From: Rhizobium sp. CB3090
GTDB taxonomy: Bacteria > Pseudomonadota > Alphaproteobacteria > Rhizobiales > Rhizobiaceae
Assembly (NCBI RefSeq): GCF_029714285.1
Contig: NZ_CP121662.1
Location: 2,356,001-2,420,000, forward strand
DNA length: 64,000 bases
Direction: 5' to 3'
The notes under the pieces are model-generated. The model saw only the letters and a program-made list of their open reading frames with translations. It was not told the origin of the DNA and ran no database searches. Positions 53,562-63,051 of the stretch are shown here, piece after piece. A program made the position numbers and the translations under genes. Within the stretch, counting starts at the first letter, position 1. Every line of letters begins with the position of its first letter.

Positions 53562-54116
53562 TCAGTCGGCAAACCCTGCCGTCAAGGCGAACTCGCGCCC
53601 CATCTCCATCAGCTCCTCGAAGACGCTGCCGGCATAGGAACGGGGGACGATGATCTCGAAATGATCGGGGCCGGTGCGGGCCAGATTGGCGCCGACGTGG
53701 CAGATGAGCATATTGGCCGACCGCCCATCGGCGAAGACCTGCGGATGCAAGTCGATGGCCACGCATTTCGCCAGGATGCGCCGGACACTCGGACCCAAAA
53801 GGCGCAGCACCACGCGGCCGTCGCTCTGTTCGAAGAGGGAAACGCGAGCGGCATCCAATAAAGCGAGATCACGCGCCAGGCTCTCGGCCCCCAACACGTC
53901 CGATACCGCCAGCCACTCGCCCGGTCCCACATGGCGTACCGAAATATCCGACATGGCTTTCAATGCCGCCAGCGTCCAGGCTTCCTGACCGGTATGGGCG
54001 AGCACCGAGAATATGGCGGGACGGCGGGCGACGGCGAGATGGTTCGGATTGGATTCCGCTTCGAAGCCGGAGATGTGGTCTTCCAGCACGTGCCGATTCT
54101 GATATGCGACGCTCAT
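53562..54116 (-). CDS. soxG: Sarcosine oxidase gamma subunit
   Basis: A 184-residue protein related to the GcvT fold, with LAVSD...LFEQSDGRVVLRLLGPSVRRILAKCVAIDLHPQVF and HFEIIVPRSYAGSVFEELMEMG typical of SoxG. It is the last subunit gene of the heterotetrameric sarcosine oxidase and starts 7 bp after soxA. Confidence 0.88.
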   Translation of the reverse strand: MSVAYQNRHVLEDHISGFEAESNPNHLAVARRPAIFSVLAHTGQEAWTLAALKAMSDISVRHVGPGEWLAVSDVLGAESLARDLALLDAARVSLFEQSDGRVVLRLLGPSVRRILAKCVAIDLHPQVFADGRSANMLICHVGANLARTGPDHFEIIVPRSYAGSVFEELMEMGREFALTAGFAD

Positions 54117-54123
54117 CGATCCC

Positions 54124-57081
54124 TCATCCCAAAAGCTTCTTGTTGGCAGGATCGACGAAGACCGGATTGCACACCTCGGCAATCACCTCCTCGCCGCGCA
54201 GCCCATCCCAGACGATCACATGTTCACCGATCCGCTCGCGGCCGGATTTCAGGAAGGCCAATGCGATGAAATGGCCGAGAACCGGGGAGAAACAGGCGGA
54301 TGAAACATGGCCCTGATCATTCGCCGTCGACGGCTTGGCGCCTTCCTTCAGAAGATGCGCACCAGCGCGAATTTCCTTGGTGACATCGACCGGCTTCAGT
54401 CCGACAAGCTGGACACGATCGGCGGCGGTCAGGCCGAAGCGGGTCGAGAGCCGCTTGCCGATGAAATCCGGCTTCTGCGTCGCCATCATCCGGCTGAGGC
54501 CGACATCATCCGGCGTGGCGCGGCCATCCAGTTCGTTATGGGTGACGTGGCCCTTCTCGATGCGGAGCACGTTCAGCGCCTCGACGCCGTAGGCACAGAT
54601 ACCATGCGCCTTGCCCGCCTCCATGATCGCATCCGCTACCGCCTCGCCATAGCCGGCGGGAACGGCGAGCTCATAGGCCAGTTCGCCGGAGAAGGAGATG
54701 CGGAAAAGTCTCCCCTTCAGACCGCCCTTCAGCATCACTTCCGCGGCGGCAAGGAACGGGAAGAACGCGTCGGAAATATCGTCCTGAACGATCTGTTCCA
54801 GAACCTGCCGCGCCTTCGGCCCGGCAATCGCCATCTGCGCCCATTGATCGGAGGAGGAGACGAAACGCACGTCGAGCTGCGGCCAAAGCGCCTGGGCACA
54901 GAATTCCATATGCGCCATCACCTCCCCGGCCATCGCGGTCGTTGTGGTGAGGAAAAAATGATTCGGCGAAAGGCGGCTGGTCGTGCCGTCGTCGAACACC
55001 ATGCCATCCTCGCGCAGCATCAGTCCATAGCGTGCCTTGCCGATCGGTAGCTTCAGGAAGGCGTTGGAATAGAGCCGGTTGAGAAACTCCGCCGCATCCT
55101 TGCCGAACACTTCGATCTTGCCGAGCGTCGAGACATCGCAGAGGCCGACATTGTTGCGGACATTCAGCACCTCGCGGTCGACGCTGTCGCGCCAGCTCTT
55201 CTCGTCCGAGCGCGCAAACCAGGCCGAGCGATACCAAAGGCCGGCTTCGACGAAGGTCGCGCCATTCTTCTTCGCCCAGCCATGCAGAGGCGATTCCCGC
55301 ACTGGCTGCGCATGCTTGTCGCGCGCCGTACCTGCCAGCGCACCGAAGGAGACAGGCGTATAGAAAGGCCGGAACGTCGTCGTGCCGACAGCCGCCGGGC
55401 TGACGCCGCGCATGCCGGCGATGAGGCCGGCGGCATTGACATTGCCGAGTTTGCCCTGATCGGTCGCCATACCGCTCGTCGTATATCGCTTGGCATGCTC
55501 CACATGACCAAAGCCTTCGCGCAGGGCCAAGCCCAAATCTTTCGCATGCACGTCGTTCTGGAAGTCGACGAAAGCCTTGTCCTTGGCGCCCGGCACATGC
55601 CAGATGGCCGCAAAGGACGGATCGTAATCGCCTTCGACATCCGGCATCTCAGCCTCATGCGCCCTGCGCCCGAGGCTCTCGACGATCAACCGCGCCTTCG
55701 CAGCGCCATCGGCGAGACAGCCGGAAACGTTGTCGATGCCCGCAGCCGATCCGGCAATCTCTATTTCGCCCCCGACCGTCGGCGCCATGAAGGCCTGTTT
55801 CTCCTCCGACCACACCGGCTTTGCGCCGCGCTGACAGGCAAGATGAATGATCGGCGACCAACCGCCGGACATGGCAAGTGCATCACAGGCGATAAGCTCG
55901 TCCAAGCCACCACGATCGGCAATCACACCGCTGATACGGTGCCTGCCCTTCGTGGCCAGCAGCGTGCCGCCATGGATAATGCGAACGCCCTGCGGCGCCA
56001 TGTCGGACGAGGCACTGCGCGTATCGATGATAACGGATATTTCGACGCCTTCCGCCGCCAGATCAAGCGCCGTGCGATAGCCGGACCCGCCATTGGTGAA
56101 GACTGCTACCTTCTGCCCCGCCACGACACCATAGCGATTGAGATAGCTGCGCATCGCGCCCGCCATCATCACACCCGGTCTGTCATTGCCGCCGAACACC
56201 AGGGGCCGCTCTTCCCCACCGGTTGCCAGGATGGCGCGTTTGGCGGCGATGCGCCAGAGACGCTCGACCGGCAGATCGGGCGACGGCGTTGCCACATGCT
56301 TCTGCACTTTTTCGACTGCGCCGAAGACATTGTCGTCGTACCAGCCGAACACCGTCGTGCGCGGCATCAACGTAACATTCTCGAAGCTCTGGAGTTCGCC
56401 GAGCGCCGCATGCACGAAGATATTCGCGGGGACGCTGCCGATCGACAATCTCTCAGACAGCAGCGATCCGCCCAGACGAAATCCTTCGTCGGCAAGGATG
56501 ATGCGAAGTCCGGCGCGTGCAGCCGTCAGCGCCGCCATCAGCCCGGCCGGGCCGGAGCCGATCACCAGCAGATCGCAATGCGCCCAGGCCTTTTCATAGC
56601 GATCGGGATCGGCCCGCATTGCCGCCTTGCCGAGACCCGCCGCACGGCGGATCAGAGGCTCATAAACCTTCTCCCAGAAAGCCGCCGGCCACATGAAGGT
56701 CTTGTAGTAGAAGCCAGCGCCGAGGAAAGGCGAGAACAGACCATTGAGCGAGGCAACATCATATTTGAGCGACGGCCAGCGGTTCTGGCTGACGGCGGTC
56801 ATGCCTTGATAGAGTTCGGCGACTGTGGCGCGCGTGTTCGGCTCCGCACGCCCATCCCTGCCGATCGTCACCAGCGCATTCGGCTCCGAAGAGCCCGCCG
56901 TTAGAATGCCGCGCGGGCGGTGATATTTGAAGCTGCGGCCGACGAGCAATTGGTCATTGGCAAGAAGGGCTGCGGCGAGCGTATCGCCCTCCATTCCCTT
57001 CATATCCCTGCCGTCGAACTTGAACGTAAGCGGCCGGCTTCGGTTGACGAGACCGCCGGAGGAAAGGCGATAGGCCGTCAT
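54124..57081 (-). CDS. soxA: Sarcosine oxidase alpha subunit
   Basis: A 985-residue subunit. The N-terminal ~100 residues are ferredoxin-like (LTFKFDGRDMKGMEGDTLAAALLAN), followed by a pyridine-nucleotide/FAD domain (LLVIGSGPAGLMAALTAARAGLRIILADEG) and a GcvT-like C-terminal folate domain (from about residue 600). The start at 57081 overlaps the soxD stop by four bases. It oxidises sarcosine to glycine with transfer of the methyl carbon to folate. Confidence 0.95.
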   Translation of the reverse strand: MTAYRLSSGGLVNRSRPLTFKFDGRDMKGMEGDTLAAALLANDQLLVGRSFKYHRPRGILTAGSSEPNALVTIGRDGRAEPNTRATVAELYQGMTAVSQNRWPSLKYDVASLNGLFSPFLGAGFYYKTFMWPAAFWEKVYEPLIRRAAGLGKAAMRADPDRYEKAWAHCDLLVIGSGPAGLMAALTAARAGLRIILADEGFRLGGSLLSERLSIGSVPANIFVHAALGELQSFENVTLMPRTTVFGWYDDNVFGAVEKVQKHVATPSPDLPVERLWRIAAKRAILATGGEERPLVFGGNDRPGVMMAGAMRSYLNRYGVVAGQKVAVFTNGGSGYRTALDLAAEGVEISVIIDTRSASSDMAPQGVRIIHGGTLLATKGRHRISGVIADRGGLDELIACDALAMSGGWSPIIHLACQRGAKPVWSEEKQAFMAPTVGGEIEIAGSAAGIDNVSGCLADGAAKARLIVESLGRRAHEAEMPDVEGDYDPSFAAIWHVPGAKDKAFVDFQNDVHAKDLGLALREGFGHVEHAKRYTTSGMATDQGKLGNVNAAGLIAGMRGVSPAAVGTTTFRPFYTPVSFGALAGTARDKHAQPVRESPLHGWAKKNGATFVEAGLWYRSAWFARSDEKSWRDSVDREVLNVRNNVGLCDVSTLGKIEVFGKDAAEFLNRLYSNAFLKLPIGKARYGLMLREDGMVFDDGTTSRLSPNHFFLTTTTAMAGEVMAHMEFCAQALWPQLDVRFVSSSDQWAQMAIAGPKARQVLEQIVQDDISDAFFPFLAAAEVMLKGGLKGRLFRISFSGELAYELAVPAGYGEAVADAIMEAGKAHGICAYGVEALNVLRIEKGHVTHNELDGRATPDDVGLSRMMATQKPDFIGKRLSTRFGLTAADRVQLVGLKPVDVTKEIRAGAHLLKEGAKPSTANDQGHVSSACFSPVLGHFIALAFLKSGRERIGEHVIVWDGLRGEEVIAEVCNPVFVDPANKKLLG

Positions 57082-57356
57082 TGCGCCGCCTCCCGCGCCT
57101 TGTCCGCGGCATCGGTGACGGAGAAAACCTGATGGGTGACATTGCTGCGGTCGACGATCAGCCAACGGCGGCAACCGGCCGCATGGTGCCAGTATTCTAG
57201 AATGCGCCCGCGCTCGTTGTCGCGGATATAGACATAACGATGCCAGTCTTCATCCGGCGCGGATGGAGCCGGACGGACAGCGGATGCTGAGCCGCGAATG
57301 GTGAACTCTTCTTTCGGGCGCGTGCCGCAATGCGGGCAGGTGATCAGGCTTGCCAT
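57078..57356 (-). CDS. soxD: Sarcosine oxidase delta subunit
   Basis: A 92-residue zinc-binding subunit with CPHCGTRP near the N-terminus and WHHAAGCRRW near the middle, the expected Cys/His ligands. It is 13 bp after soxB and overlaps soxA. Confidence 0.93.
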   Translation of the reverse strand: MASLITCPHCGTRPKEEFTIRGSASAVRPAPSAPDEDWHRYVYIRDNERGRILEYWHHAAGCRRWLIVDRSNVTHQVFSVTDAADKAREAAQ

Positions 57357-57369
57357 TTGTTTCGTGCCC

Positions 57370-58620
57370 TCAATGCAGATTCGGTTGCGGACCCTTGCCG
57401 CCTTCGTCGATCGCAAAACCGCGTTCGAAACGGTCCAGGCGCATGAGGCGGCTGACCTCATGGCTTTCTCCCTTGGCGATCAGGTGCGCGAAGCAGAAGC
57501 CGGAGGCCGGCGTCGCTTTGAAGCCGCCATAATTCCAGCCGCAGTTCAGATAGAGATTGTCGACCGGTGTACGGTCGATGATCGGCGAGCCATCCATGCT
57601 CATATCCATGACGCCGCCCCAGCTACGCAGCACCCGGACGCGCGACAGGCCCGGGATCAGCGACACCCCCTCCTCCATCGTATGTTCGACGGTGGCGAGA
57701 TTGCCCCGCTGAGCATAGGAGCTGTAATAATCGATATCGGCGCCAAAGACCAAACCGCCCTTGTCCGACTGCGAAATATAGAAGTGGCCGGCGCCATAGG
57801 TGATGACGTGATCGATCACCGGCTTCAGCCCCTCCGTGACGAACGCCTGCAGCACATGGGTTTCGATCGGCAACTCCAGATCCGCCATGCGCCCAAGAAC
57901 AGAGGTATGGCCGGCCGCCGCCAGCGCCAGCTTGTTGCAGCCGATGAAGCCGCGCGTGGTCTCGACGCCGGTCACCACGCCTCCTTCGCGGCGGATGCCG
58001 ATCACCTCGCATTGCTGGATGAGATCGACGCCACGGCTGTCGGCGCCGCGGGCATAGCCCCAGGCAACGGCATCGTGCCGCGCCGTGCCGCCCCTCGCCT
58101 GCAGCAACCCACCAAAGACCGGAAAGCGGGCGTGATCGAAATTGAGATAGGGCATCATCTTGCGGACCTGATCGCGGTTCAGCAGTTCCGCATCGACCCC
58201 GTGCATGCGCATAGCATTGCCGCGCCGGGCATAGGCGTCGCGTTGCCCATCGGAGTGGAAAAGGTTGATGACGCCGCGCTGGGAGATCATGGCATTGTAA
58301 TTGAAATCCCGCTCCAGCCCTTCCCAGAGCTGCATCGAAAATTCATAGAACGGCTCATTGCCGGGCAGGAGATAGTTGGAGCGGATAATGGTGGTATTGC
58401 GGCCCACATTGCCGGAGCCGAGATAGCTCTTCTCCAGCACCGCGACATTGGTGATGCCGAACTCCTTGGCGAGATAATAGGCCGTCGCCAGTCCATGCCC
58501 GCCACCGCCGACGATGATGACGTCATAATGCGATTTCGGCTCCGGAGTTCGCCACACAGGCTGCCAATGACGGTTCCCTGAAAGCGCCTGCTTCAGAAGC
58601 TGATATGCCGAATAACGCAT
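57370..58620 (-). CDS. soxB: Sarcosine oxidase beta subunit
   Basis: A 416-residue flavoprotein: dinucleotide motif DVIIVGGGGHGLATAYYLAKEFG, then GSGNVGRNTTIIRSNYLL (covalent flavin region of heterotetrameric sarcosine oxidases) and NCGWNYGGFKATPASGFCFAHLI at the end. First gene of soxBDAG. Confidence 0.95.
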   Translation of the reverse strand: MRYSAYQLLKQALSGNRHWQPVWRTPEPKSHYDVIIVGGGGHGLATAYYLAKEFGITNVAVLEKSYLGSGNVGRNTTIIRSNYLLPGNEPFYEFSMQLWEGLERDFNYNAMISQRGVINLFHSDGQRDAYARRGNAMRMHGVDAELLNRDQVRKMMPYLNFDHARFPVFGGLLQARGGTARHDAVAWGYARGADSRGVDLIQQCEVIGIRREGGVVTGVETTRGFIGCNKLALAAAGHTSVLGRMADLELPIETHVLQAFVTEGLKPVIDHVITYGAGHFYISQSDKGGLVFGADIDYYSSYAQRGNLATVEHTMEEGVSLIPGLSRVRVLRSWGGVMDMSMDGSPIIDRTPVDNLYLNCGWNYGGFKATPASGFCFAHLIAKGESHEVSRLMRLDRFERGFAIDEGGKGPQPNLH

Positions 58621-58948
58621 CTATCAATCCCGGTCTCTACGCGGCCACACATTTGCATATGCAGCAAAAACGACAAGTCCGGAAAGGACGGAAAACCTTC
58701 GCAAAAAGACCATGTTCTTTCCCGAATGCGTAGCAAAGCGGGGCACTGTATCTCAAAGAACACGCGGCAGCCGGAGATGCTGCCGACAACGGTGCATGGA
58801 TGCGAAGCCCCGTTGCAGAAGCTTGCTCCAAGCGTTAGGCGGTTGAAACGCAATCGAAACGAAGTCTAAACTTTACAGCGAAGACCTCTCCAATATTATA
58901 CCTTTAAGCTCGAAACGAAGACGAGCTGCGGAAAGACGACAAGGCGAA
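58621..58948. other. Divergent region between soxB and cysQ
   Basis: A 328-bp gap without a supported gene. A hairpin CGGCAGC (58765-58771) with GCTGCCG (58779-58785) is the only clear structure. It should contain the promoters of both directions. Confidence 0.4.
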
Positions 58949-59743
58949 ATGCTCGCGATATTTGAAAAAGCGGCCCTTGAGGCAGGTAAGGCCATATTGG
59001 AGGTCTACCGTTCCGGTTACGCCGTCGCCTTGAAGCAGGACATGAGTCCCGTCACCATTGCCGATGAGCGCGCCGAGCACATTATTCTCGAACATCTGAC
59101 GCGCGACTTTCCGGACATCCCCGCAATTGCCGAGGAATCGGTGTCCGCCGGTAAGATTCCCGACATTCGCGGACGCTCTTTCTTTCTGGTCGATCCGCTC
59201 GACGGCACACGCGAATTCATAGAGCATCGCGACGAGTTCACCGTCAACATCGCCTATATCCAGAACGGCGCTCCTGTCACCGGGATCGTCTATGCACCCG
59301 CCCTCGGTATCGCCTTCACCGGCGAATCCGGCGAGGCGCGGAAGCTCACCATCACCGACCAGTTCACCGTTGCCGACCGTTCCATAATCGCGGTTCGTGC
59401 GCGCTCGGAACACTTGCTGGCGCTTGCCAGCCGCTGCCACAGCAGCCCTCAGACGGACAGCTTCCTGACGGAAAATGCCGTTTCCGCCTGCACCTCGATC
59501 GGCTCTTCCCTGAAATTCTGTCTCCTCGCTGAAGGCAAGGCCGACGTCTATCCGCGCTTCTCGCGCACGATGGAATGGGACACGGCCGCCGGCGATGCAG
59601 TTTTGCGCGCTGCAGGCGGCTCGACCCTGACACTCGACGGCCGCCCGCTTGCTTACGGCAAGACCGATCAGAGCGAGGACAGCGATTTCGCCAATCCCAG
59701 TTTCATCTGCTGGGGTGGCGGGAAGAGCCCGGCCGACGTCTAA
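58949..59743 (+). CDS. cysQ: 3'(2'),5'-bisphosphate nucleotidase CysQ
   Basis: A 264-residue inositol-monophosphatase-superfamily enzyme. The metal and phosphate motifs AEESVSAG, VDPLDGTREFI and MEWDTAAGDAVLRAAGG are intact. It removes the 3' phosphate from PAP formed in sulfate assimilation. The ATG at 58949 follows AAGGCGA. It is divergent from soxB. Confidence 0.92.
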   Translation: MLAIFEKAALEAGKAILEVYRSGYAVALKQDMSPVTIADERAEHIILEHLTRDFPDIPAIAEESVSAGKIPDIRGRSFFLVDPLDGTREFIEHRDEFTVNIAYIQNGAPVTGIVYAPALGIAFTGESGEARKLTITDQFTVADRSIIAVRARSEHLLALASRCHSSPQTDSFLTENAVSACTSIGSSLKFCLLAEGKADVYPRFSRTMEWDTAAGDAVLRAAGGSTLTLDGRPLAYGKTDQSEDSDFANPSFICWGGGKSPADV

Positions 59744-59973
59744 GCGTCATTGCAGAAGCGTAAGTTTTCACTGACGAGAACTCGTAGAGAAATCGGCTTT
59801 TCCGCTGCGATAACAGCCGATTGCCGGATTTTCCGCGTCCCCGTCACTGCGCAAATCAGCTCGCCCGGGCTTTCCTTAAAATTCTTATCAAAGTGTTACT
59901 AAGCGCTTAGGCAATTTTTAAATGTGGCAAGTTAGAGTGGCTCTCGTGGTCTTGAGTATGTGTAGAGAGTCCA

Positions 59974-60249
59974 ATGACCGAAATGATACGTCCCCGAGTA
60001 AAGTATGTCATCGGCCCCGATGGCAGCCCGCTTACGATTGCCGACCTACCGCCGCCGAATACGCGCCGCTGGGTTATCCGTCGTAAGGCCGAGGTTGTCG
60101 CCGCGGTGCGCGGTGGTTTGCTGAGCTTGGAAGAAGCTTGCGAGCGTTATACGCTCACTGTCGAAGAATTCCTCTCCTGGCAGTCGTCCATCAATACCCA
60201 TGGCCTTGCCGGCCTGCGGACGACCCGCATACAGCAGTATCGTCACTGA
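59974..60249 (+). CDS. sciP: CtrA inhibitor SciP (DUF1153)
   Basis: A 91-residue protein of the DUF1153 family: MTEMIRPRVKYVIGPDGSPL, then a winged/HTH-like helical domain (RWVIRRKAEVVAAVRGGLLSLEEACERYTLTVEEFLSWQ). In Caulobacter SciP binds DNA and CtrA and blocks CtrA-activated transcription late in the cycle. The gene is 2 kb from ctrA here. A GANTC methylation site (GAGTC, 59967-59971) lies directly upstream of the start. Confidence 0.92.
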   Translation: MTEMIRPRVKYVIGPDGSPLTIADLPPPNTRRWVIRRKAEVVAAVRGGLLSLEEACERYTLTVEEFLSWQSSINTHGLAGLRTTRIQQYRH

Positions 60250-60283
60250 TGACTGCGATATAGACGCGATATTCGTTTGATCT

Positions 60284-60745
60284 TCATTTCGGGCCTTTTT
60301 CCTTCCTTAACAGGATATGAAGAAGGCCCGAAATCATGGTGGAACCCGCATAGAACCATAGGCCCGGCTGCGTAAACGCGGTGGCGAGCCCGCTGGTTTT
60401 GGCAGCGGCAATGACAATCGCGACCAGCAGCACGTCCGCCATCGACCAGCGCGCCAATTGCGGCACGATATGGTCGAAAAAGAACCCACCTTCGCTTTTT
60501 CTCCGCGTCCCCATCGCTTCAACGGCCAAGCTCACGGTCTTCAAGATCGGCAGCGCCACCGAAACCAATGCGACGATGGCGGCGAGAAGATAGTTTTCCG
60601 TCTGCCAGAGGGAGGCGATGATCCCGAGCAGCGAAGGCGTGTCGCTGAAGAAATAAAACTTTTCGAGGCGGACCAGCGGCAATACGAGACCGAAAGCCAG
60701 CAGGAACGGTACAGTGACCAGAAGCACGGCTTGCAGATTGCGCAT
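60284..60745 (-). CDS. Paraquat-inducible protein A-like membrane protein
   Basis: A 153-residue protein with four membrane spans and the PqiA-type sequence PSLLGIIASLWQTENYLLAAIVALVSVALPILKTVSL and WSMADVLLVAIVIAAAKTSG. It covers one PqiA domain only. I prefer the ATG at 60745 to 60790, as the hydrophobic segment starts there and TTGGAGG is upstream, although 13 bases away. Function in membrane lipid transport is known for enteric PqiA; here it is inferred. Confidence 0.75.
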   Translation of the reverse strand: MRNLQAVLLVTVPFLLAFGLVLPLVRLEKFYFFSDTPSLLGIIASLWQTENYLLAAIVALVSVALPILKTVSLAVEAMGTRRKSEGGFFFDHIVPQLARWSMADVLLVAIVIAAAKTSGLATAFTQPGLWFYAGSTMISGLLHILLRKEKGPK

Positions 60746-60943
60746 CGGTGCCTGAAACCTCCAACTGGTTGCCTCGCCCACAGCTCGCATAACGCAGAAA
60801 ACCGGAAATCAAAATCGTTTTTCCGAACGGTGGGATGGCCGTCTGCGACTGCTGCTTGCCACCCGCAACAGGTTTGTTAGCATCGACCTGAGACTGGACG
60901 TTAACCGGCGTCAAACCGAAACATTGCAAGTCAGAGGAAAATC

Positions 60944-61225
60944 ATGGACATCCGCAACGAAGACAACGCATCGGGCGGACGCTATGTCGCTACAGTCGAA
61001 GGCCACGAAGCCGAGATGACCTTTTCGCGCGCCTCCCCCAAGCTGATCATCATCGACCATACCGGCGTTCCGGATGCGCTTCGCGGCAAGGGCGTCGGCC
61101 AGGCGCTCGCCCTTCACGCCGTCGAAGAGGCCCGCAATGGCGGCTGGAAGATCATTCCACTCTGCCCGTTTTTCAAGGCGCAGGCCCAGCGTCATGAGGA
61201 TTGGCGCGATGTGGTGAATATGTAG
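60944..61225 (+). CDS. Small GNAT-family N-acetyltransferase (YjdJ-like)
   Basis: A 93-residue compact GNAT domain with the acetyl-CoA loop VPDALRGKGVGQALALHAVEEAR and the ending WKIIPLCPFFKAQAQRHEDW typical of this minimal subgroup. The substrate is unknown. Confidence 0.82.
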   Translation: MDIRNEDNASGGRYVATVEGHEAEMTFSRASPKLIIIDHTGVPDALRGKGVGQALALHAVEEARNGGWKIIPLCPFFKAQAQRHEDWRDVVNM

Positions 61226-61265
61226 CCGCGCACTGGAGATCGAGAATCTCCTTTTGAAAACACCA

Positions 61266-61314
61266 AAAGCCGTGCATGGCCGGCCACCCACCATGGCCAG
61301 TCATGCACGGCTTT
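61266..61314. terminator. Bidirectional terminator-like hairpin
   Basis: AAAGCCGTGCATG (61266-61278) pairs perfectly over 13 bp with CATGCACGGCTTT (61302-61314). It lies between the convergent GNAT and fliJ-like genes, 40 bp after the GNAT stop, with A/T bases on both flanks. Confidence 0.75.
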
Positions 61315-61352
61315 CGAGCCACCTTCCGTCGCTTCTCGCATAATCCCAAAAT

Positions 61353-61370
61353 CGTTCCGATTTCGGAACG
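61353..61370. repeat. Short inverted repeat
   Basis: CGTTCCGA and TCGGAACG, exact complements, separated by two bases. It is 40 bp beyond the fliJ-like stop codon; it resembles the small palindromes common in Rhizobium intergenic DNA. Confidence 0.4.
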
Positions 61371-61410
61371 GAACTATGCGATCTCAAGTAAGGGCGACGG
61401 AATGCTTAAT

Positions 61411-61767
61411 TCAGGCGCGTGCCCTCACCGGACCCGAACCATCGCGCTCTTCGAGCGCTGCGGCCTTGGCATATTCGGCCTGCATTTCCTCGAGCGATGT
61501 TTCCAGCGCCTCTTCCTGCACCTGCAACTCCCGGATCGACACCTGCAGATTGTCCGCACGCTGACGTGCGGCCTTGGCAAAGGTCGGGTAGGCGAAGTGG
61601 TTCGGATCGGAAATGCCGGACTTTTTCTCTTCCAGCACGATCTGGCTCTCCAGATCCTGTGTCATACGGTCGAATTCCGCCATCATCATCTGCAGTTGCT
61701 GCAGTTGACGGCGCTTTTCGTTCACCTGAAACTCCTTCAGGCGCGTTAGGCTCTCACGTGACTTCAT
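61411..61767 (-). CDS. fliJ: Flagellar export protein FliJ-like coiled-coil protein
   Basis: A 118-residue almost entirely helical protein: SRESLTRLKEFQVNEKRRQLQQLQMMMAEFDRMTQDLESQI and a second helix from residue 70, the antiparallel coiled coil of FliJ, which helps the flagellar export ATPase. The start at 61767 has GGGAG 8 bases upstream; an ATG at 61773 is too close to it. In rhizobia a gene of this type sits next to ctrA. Confidence 0.7.
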   Translation of the reverse strand: MKSRESLTRLKEFQVNEKRRQLQQLQMMMAEFDRMTQDLESQIVLEEKKSGISDPNHFAYPTFAKAARQRADNLQVSIRELQVQEEALETSLEEMQAEYAKAAALEERDGSGPVRARA

Positions 61768-61974
61768 ACGCATTACTCCCGTGATGCGAGACCCCGGCTC
61801 TCGATATGTTGACCCACCGCACCGCTTTGAAACGGCTTGGTTAAAAAAATTTCCAGCGATCTTAATAAAAACCTACCGCTGGTAACCTTTCGTTTACGGG
61901 CATCGTTAATGATAGGGACGATCATTTAAGGGTCAGTAAATGCCGCGATCGGAATTCGAGATGTCGGCATTGGT

Positions 61975-62120
61975 GAGTCGAATGAATCACTTAGCATGTC
62001 TTTTTAATGCAACACATTAGGAAAGATATTTGCTGATTATTATTGGAAAACAGTGGAATGGAAAAATTATTTAATAAATTCGATACGTCTTGCCAGAGTG
62101 AATCAGAATTTGTTAACCAT
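61975..62120. promoter_or_regulatory. ctrA upstream regulatory region with GANTC sites
   Basis: Three GANTC sites (61975-61979, 61984-61988, 62100-62104), targets of the CcrM methylase, and a CtrA half-site TTAACCAT (62113-62120) lie in the 441-bp AT-rich gap between fliJ and ctrA. In Caulobacter ctrA transcription is controlled by GANTC methylation state and by CtrA itself. Confidence 0.55.
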
Positions 62121-62208
62121 TCCGTGGCAGCTTCCAAATCAGGCAGTGATTTGATCGGTATCGCGTAAGGGGGCTGACGACCTTTCGGCGGCGGTAAAGG
62201 GGATAATT

Positions 62209-62910
62209 ATGCGGGTTCTACTCATTGAAGACGATAGCGCGACAGCGCAGAGCATCGAGCTGATGCTCAAATCCGAAAGTTTCAACGTCTACACTACCGA
62301 TCTCGGTGAAGAAGGCGTCGATCTCGGAAAGCTCTACGACTACGATATCATTCTGCTCGATCTTAACCTTCCCGACATGTCCGGCTACGAAGTGCTTCGC
62401 ACGCTGCGTCTGTCGAAGGTCAAGACACCGATCCTGATCCTCTCCGGCATGGCCGGCATCGAAGACAAGGTTCGCGGTCTCGGCTTCGGTGCCGACGACT
62501 ATATGACCAAACCCTTTCACAAGGATGAATTGGTCGCCCGCATTCATGCCATCGTACGCCGTTCCAAGGGCCATGCCCAATCGGTGATCATGACGGGCGA
62601 ACTGATCGTCAATCTCGACGCCAAGACCGTCGAAGTCGGTGGCCAGCGCGTACATCTGACCGGCAAGGAATACCAGATGCTGGAGCTGCTTTCGCTCCGC
62701 AAGGGCACAACCCTCACCAAGGAAATGTTCCTCAACCACCTGTACGGCGGCATGGACGAGCCGGAACTGAAGATCATCGACGTCTTCATCTGCAAGCTGC
62801 GCAAGAAGCTCGCTAATGCCGCCGGCGGCGCCAACTATATCGAAACGGTCTGGGGTCGTGGCTATGTGCTGCGCGAGCCCGACGGCAGCGAGTTCGCCGA
62901 AAGCGCCTGA
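62209..62910 (+). CDS. ctrA: Cell-cycle master regulator CtrA
   Basis: A 233-residue OmpR-type response regulator. The receiver domain has the acidic pair D8/D9, phosphoacceptor D51 (LLDLNLPD) and KPFHKDEL; the DNA-binding domain is [52 protein letters not shown], which is distinctive of CtrA. AAAGGGG is upstream of the ATG. It is followed by a terminator. ChpT, encoded at the right edge, is its expected phosphodonor. Confidence 0.97.
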   Translation: MRVLLIEDDSATAQSIELMLKSESFNVYTTDLGEEGVDLGKLYDYDIILLDLNLPDMSGYEVLRTLRLSKVKTPILILSGMAGIEDKVRGLGFGADDYMTKPFHKDELVARIHAIVRRSKGHAQSVIMTGELIVNLDAKTVEVGGQRVHLTGKEYQMLELLSLRKGTTLTKEMFLNHLYGGMDEPELKIIDVFICKLRKKLANAAGGANYIETVWGRGYVLREPDGSEFAESA

Positions 62911-62941
62911 GCCGCCCTCCCCGATCACCGCCGAAACATCG

Positions 62942-62971
62942 AAAATCCCGCTCTTCAGGCGGGATTTTTTG
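62942..62971 (+). terminator. Rho-independent terminator of ctrA
   Basis: AAATCCCGC (62943-62951) pairs with GCGGGATTT (62959-62967) and is followed by T residues to 62970; 32 bp after the ctrA stop. Confidence 0.88.
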
Positions 62972-62998
62972 TTGCCCGTCTCATGGATTCAAAAATAA

Positions 62999-63018
62999 GG
63001 CCGCCCAAAGAGGCGGCC
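62999..63018 (-). terminator. Terminator of the response regulator gene
   Basis: GGCCGCC (62999-63005) pairs with GGCGGCC (63012-63018); on the minus strand it is followed by TTATTTTT. It is 33 bp after the response regulator stop. Confidence 0.75.
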
Positions 63019-63051
63019 GTCGTCCATTCCATTAATATTTGGGGTCAGATA

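Noticed and set aside
58593..58853. 86-codon minus-strand open frame upstream of soxB
   Set aside because: Overlaps the soxB start, lacks a ribosome site and shows no family sequence.
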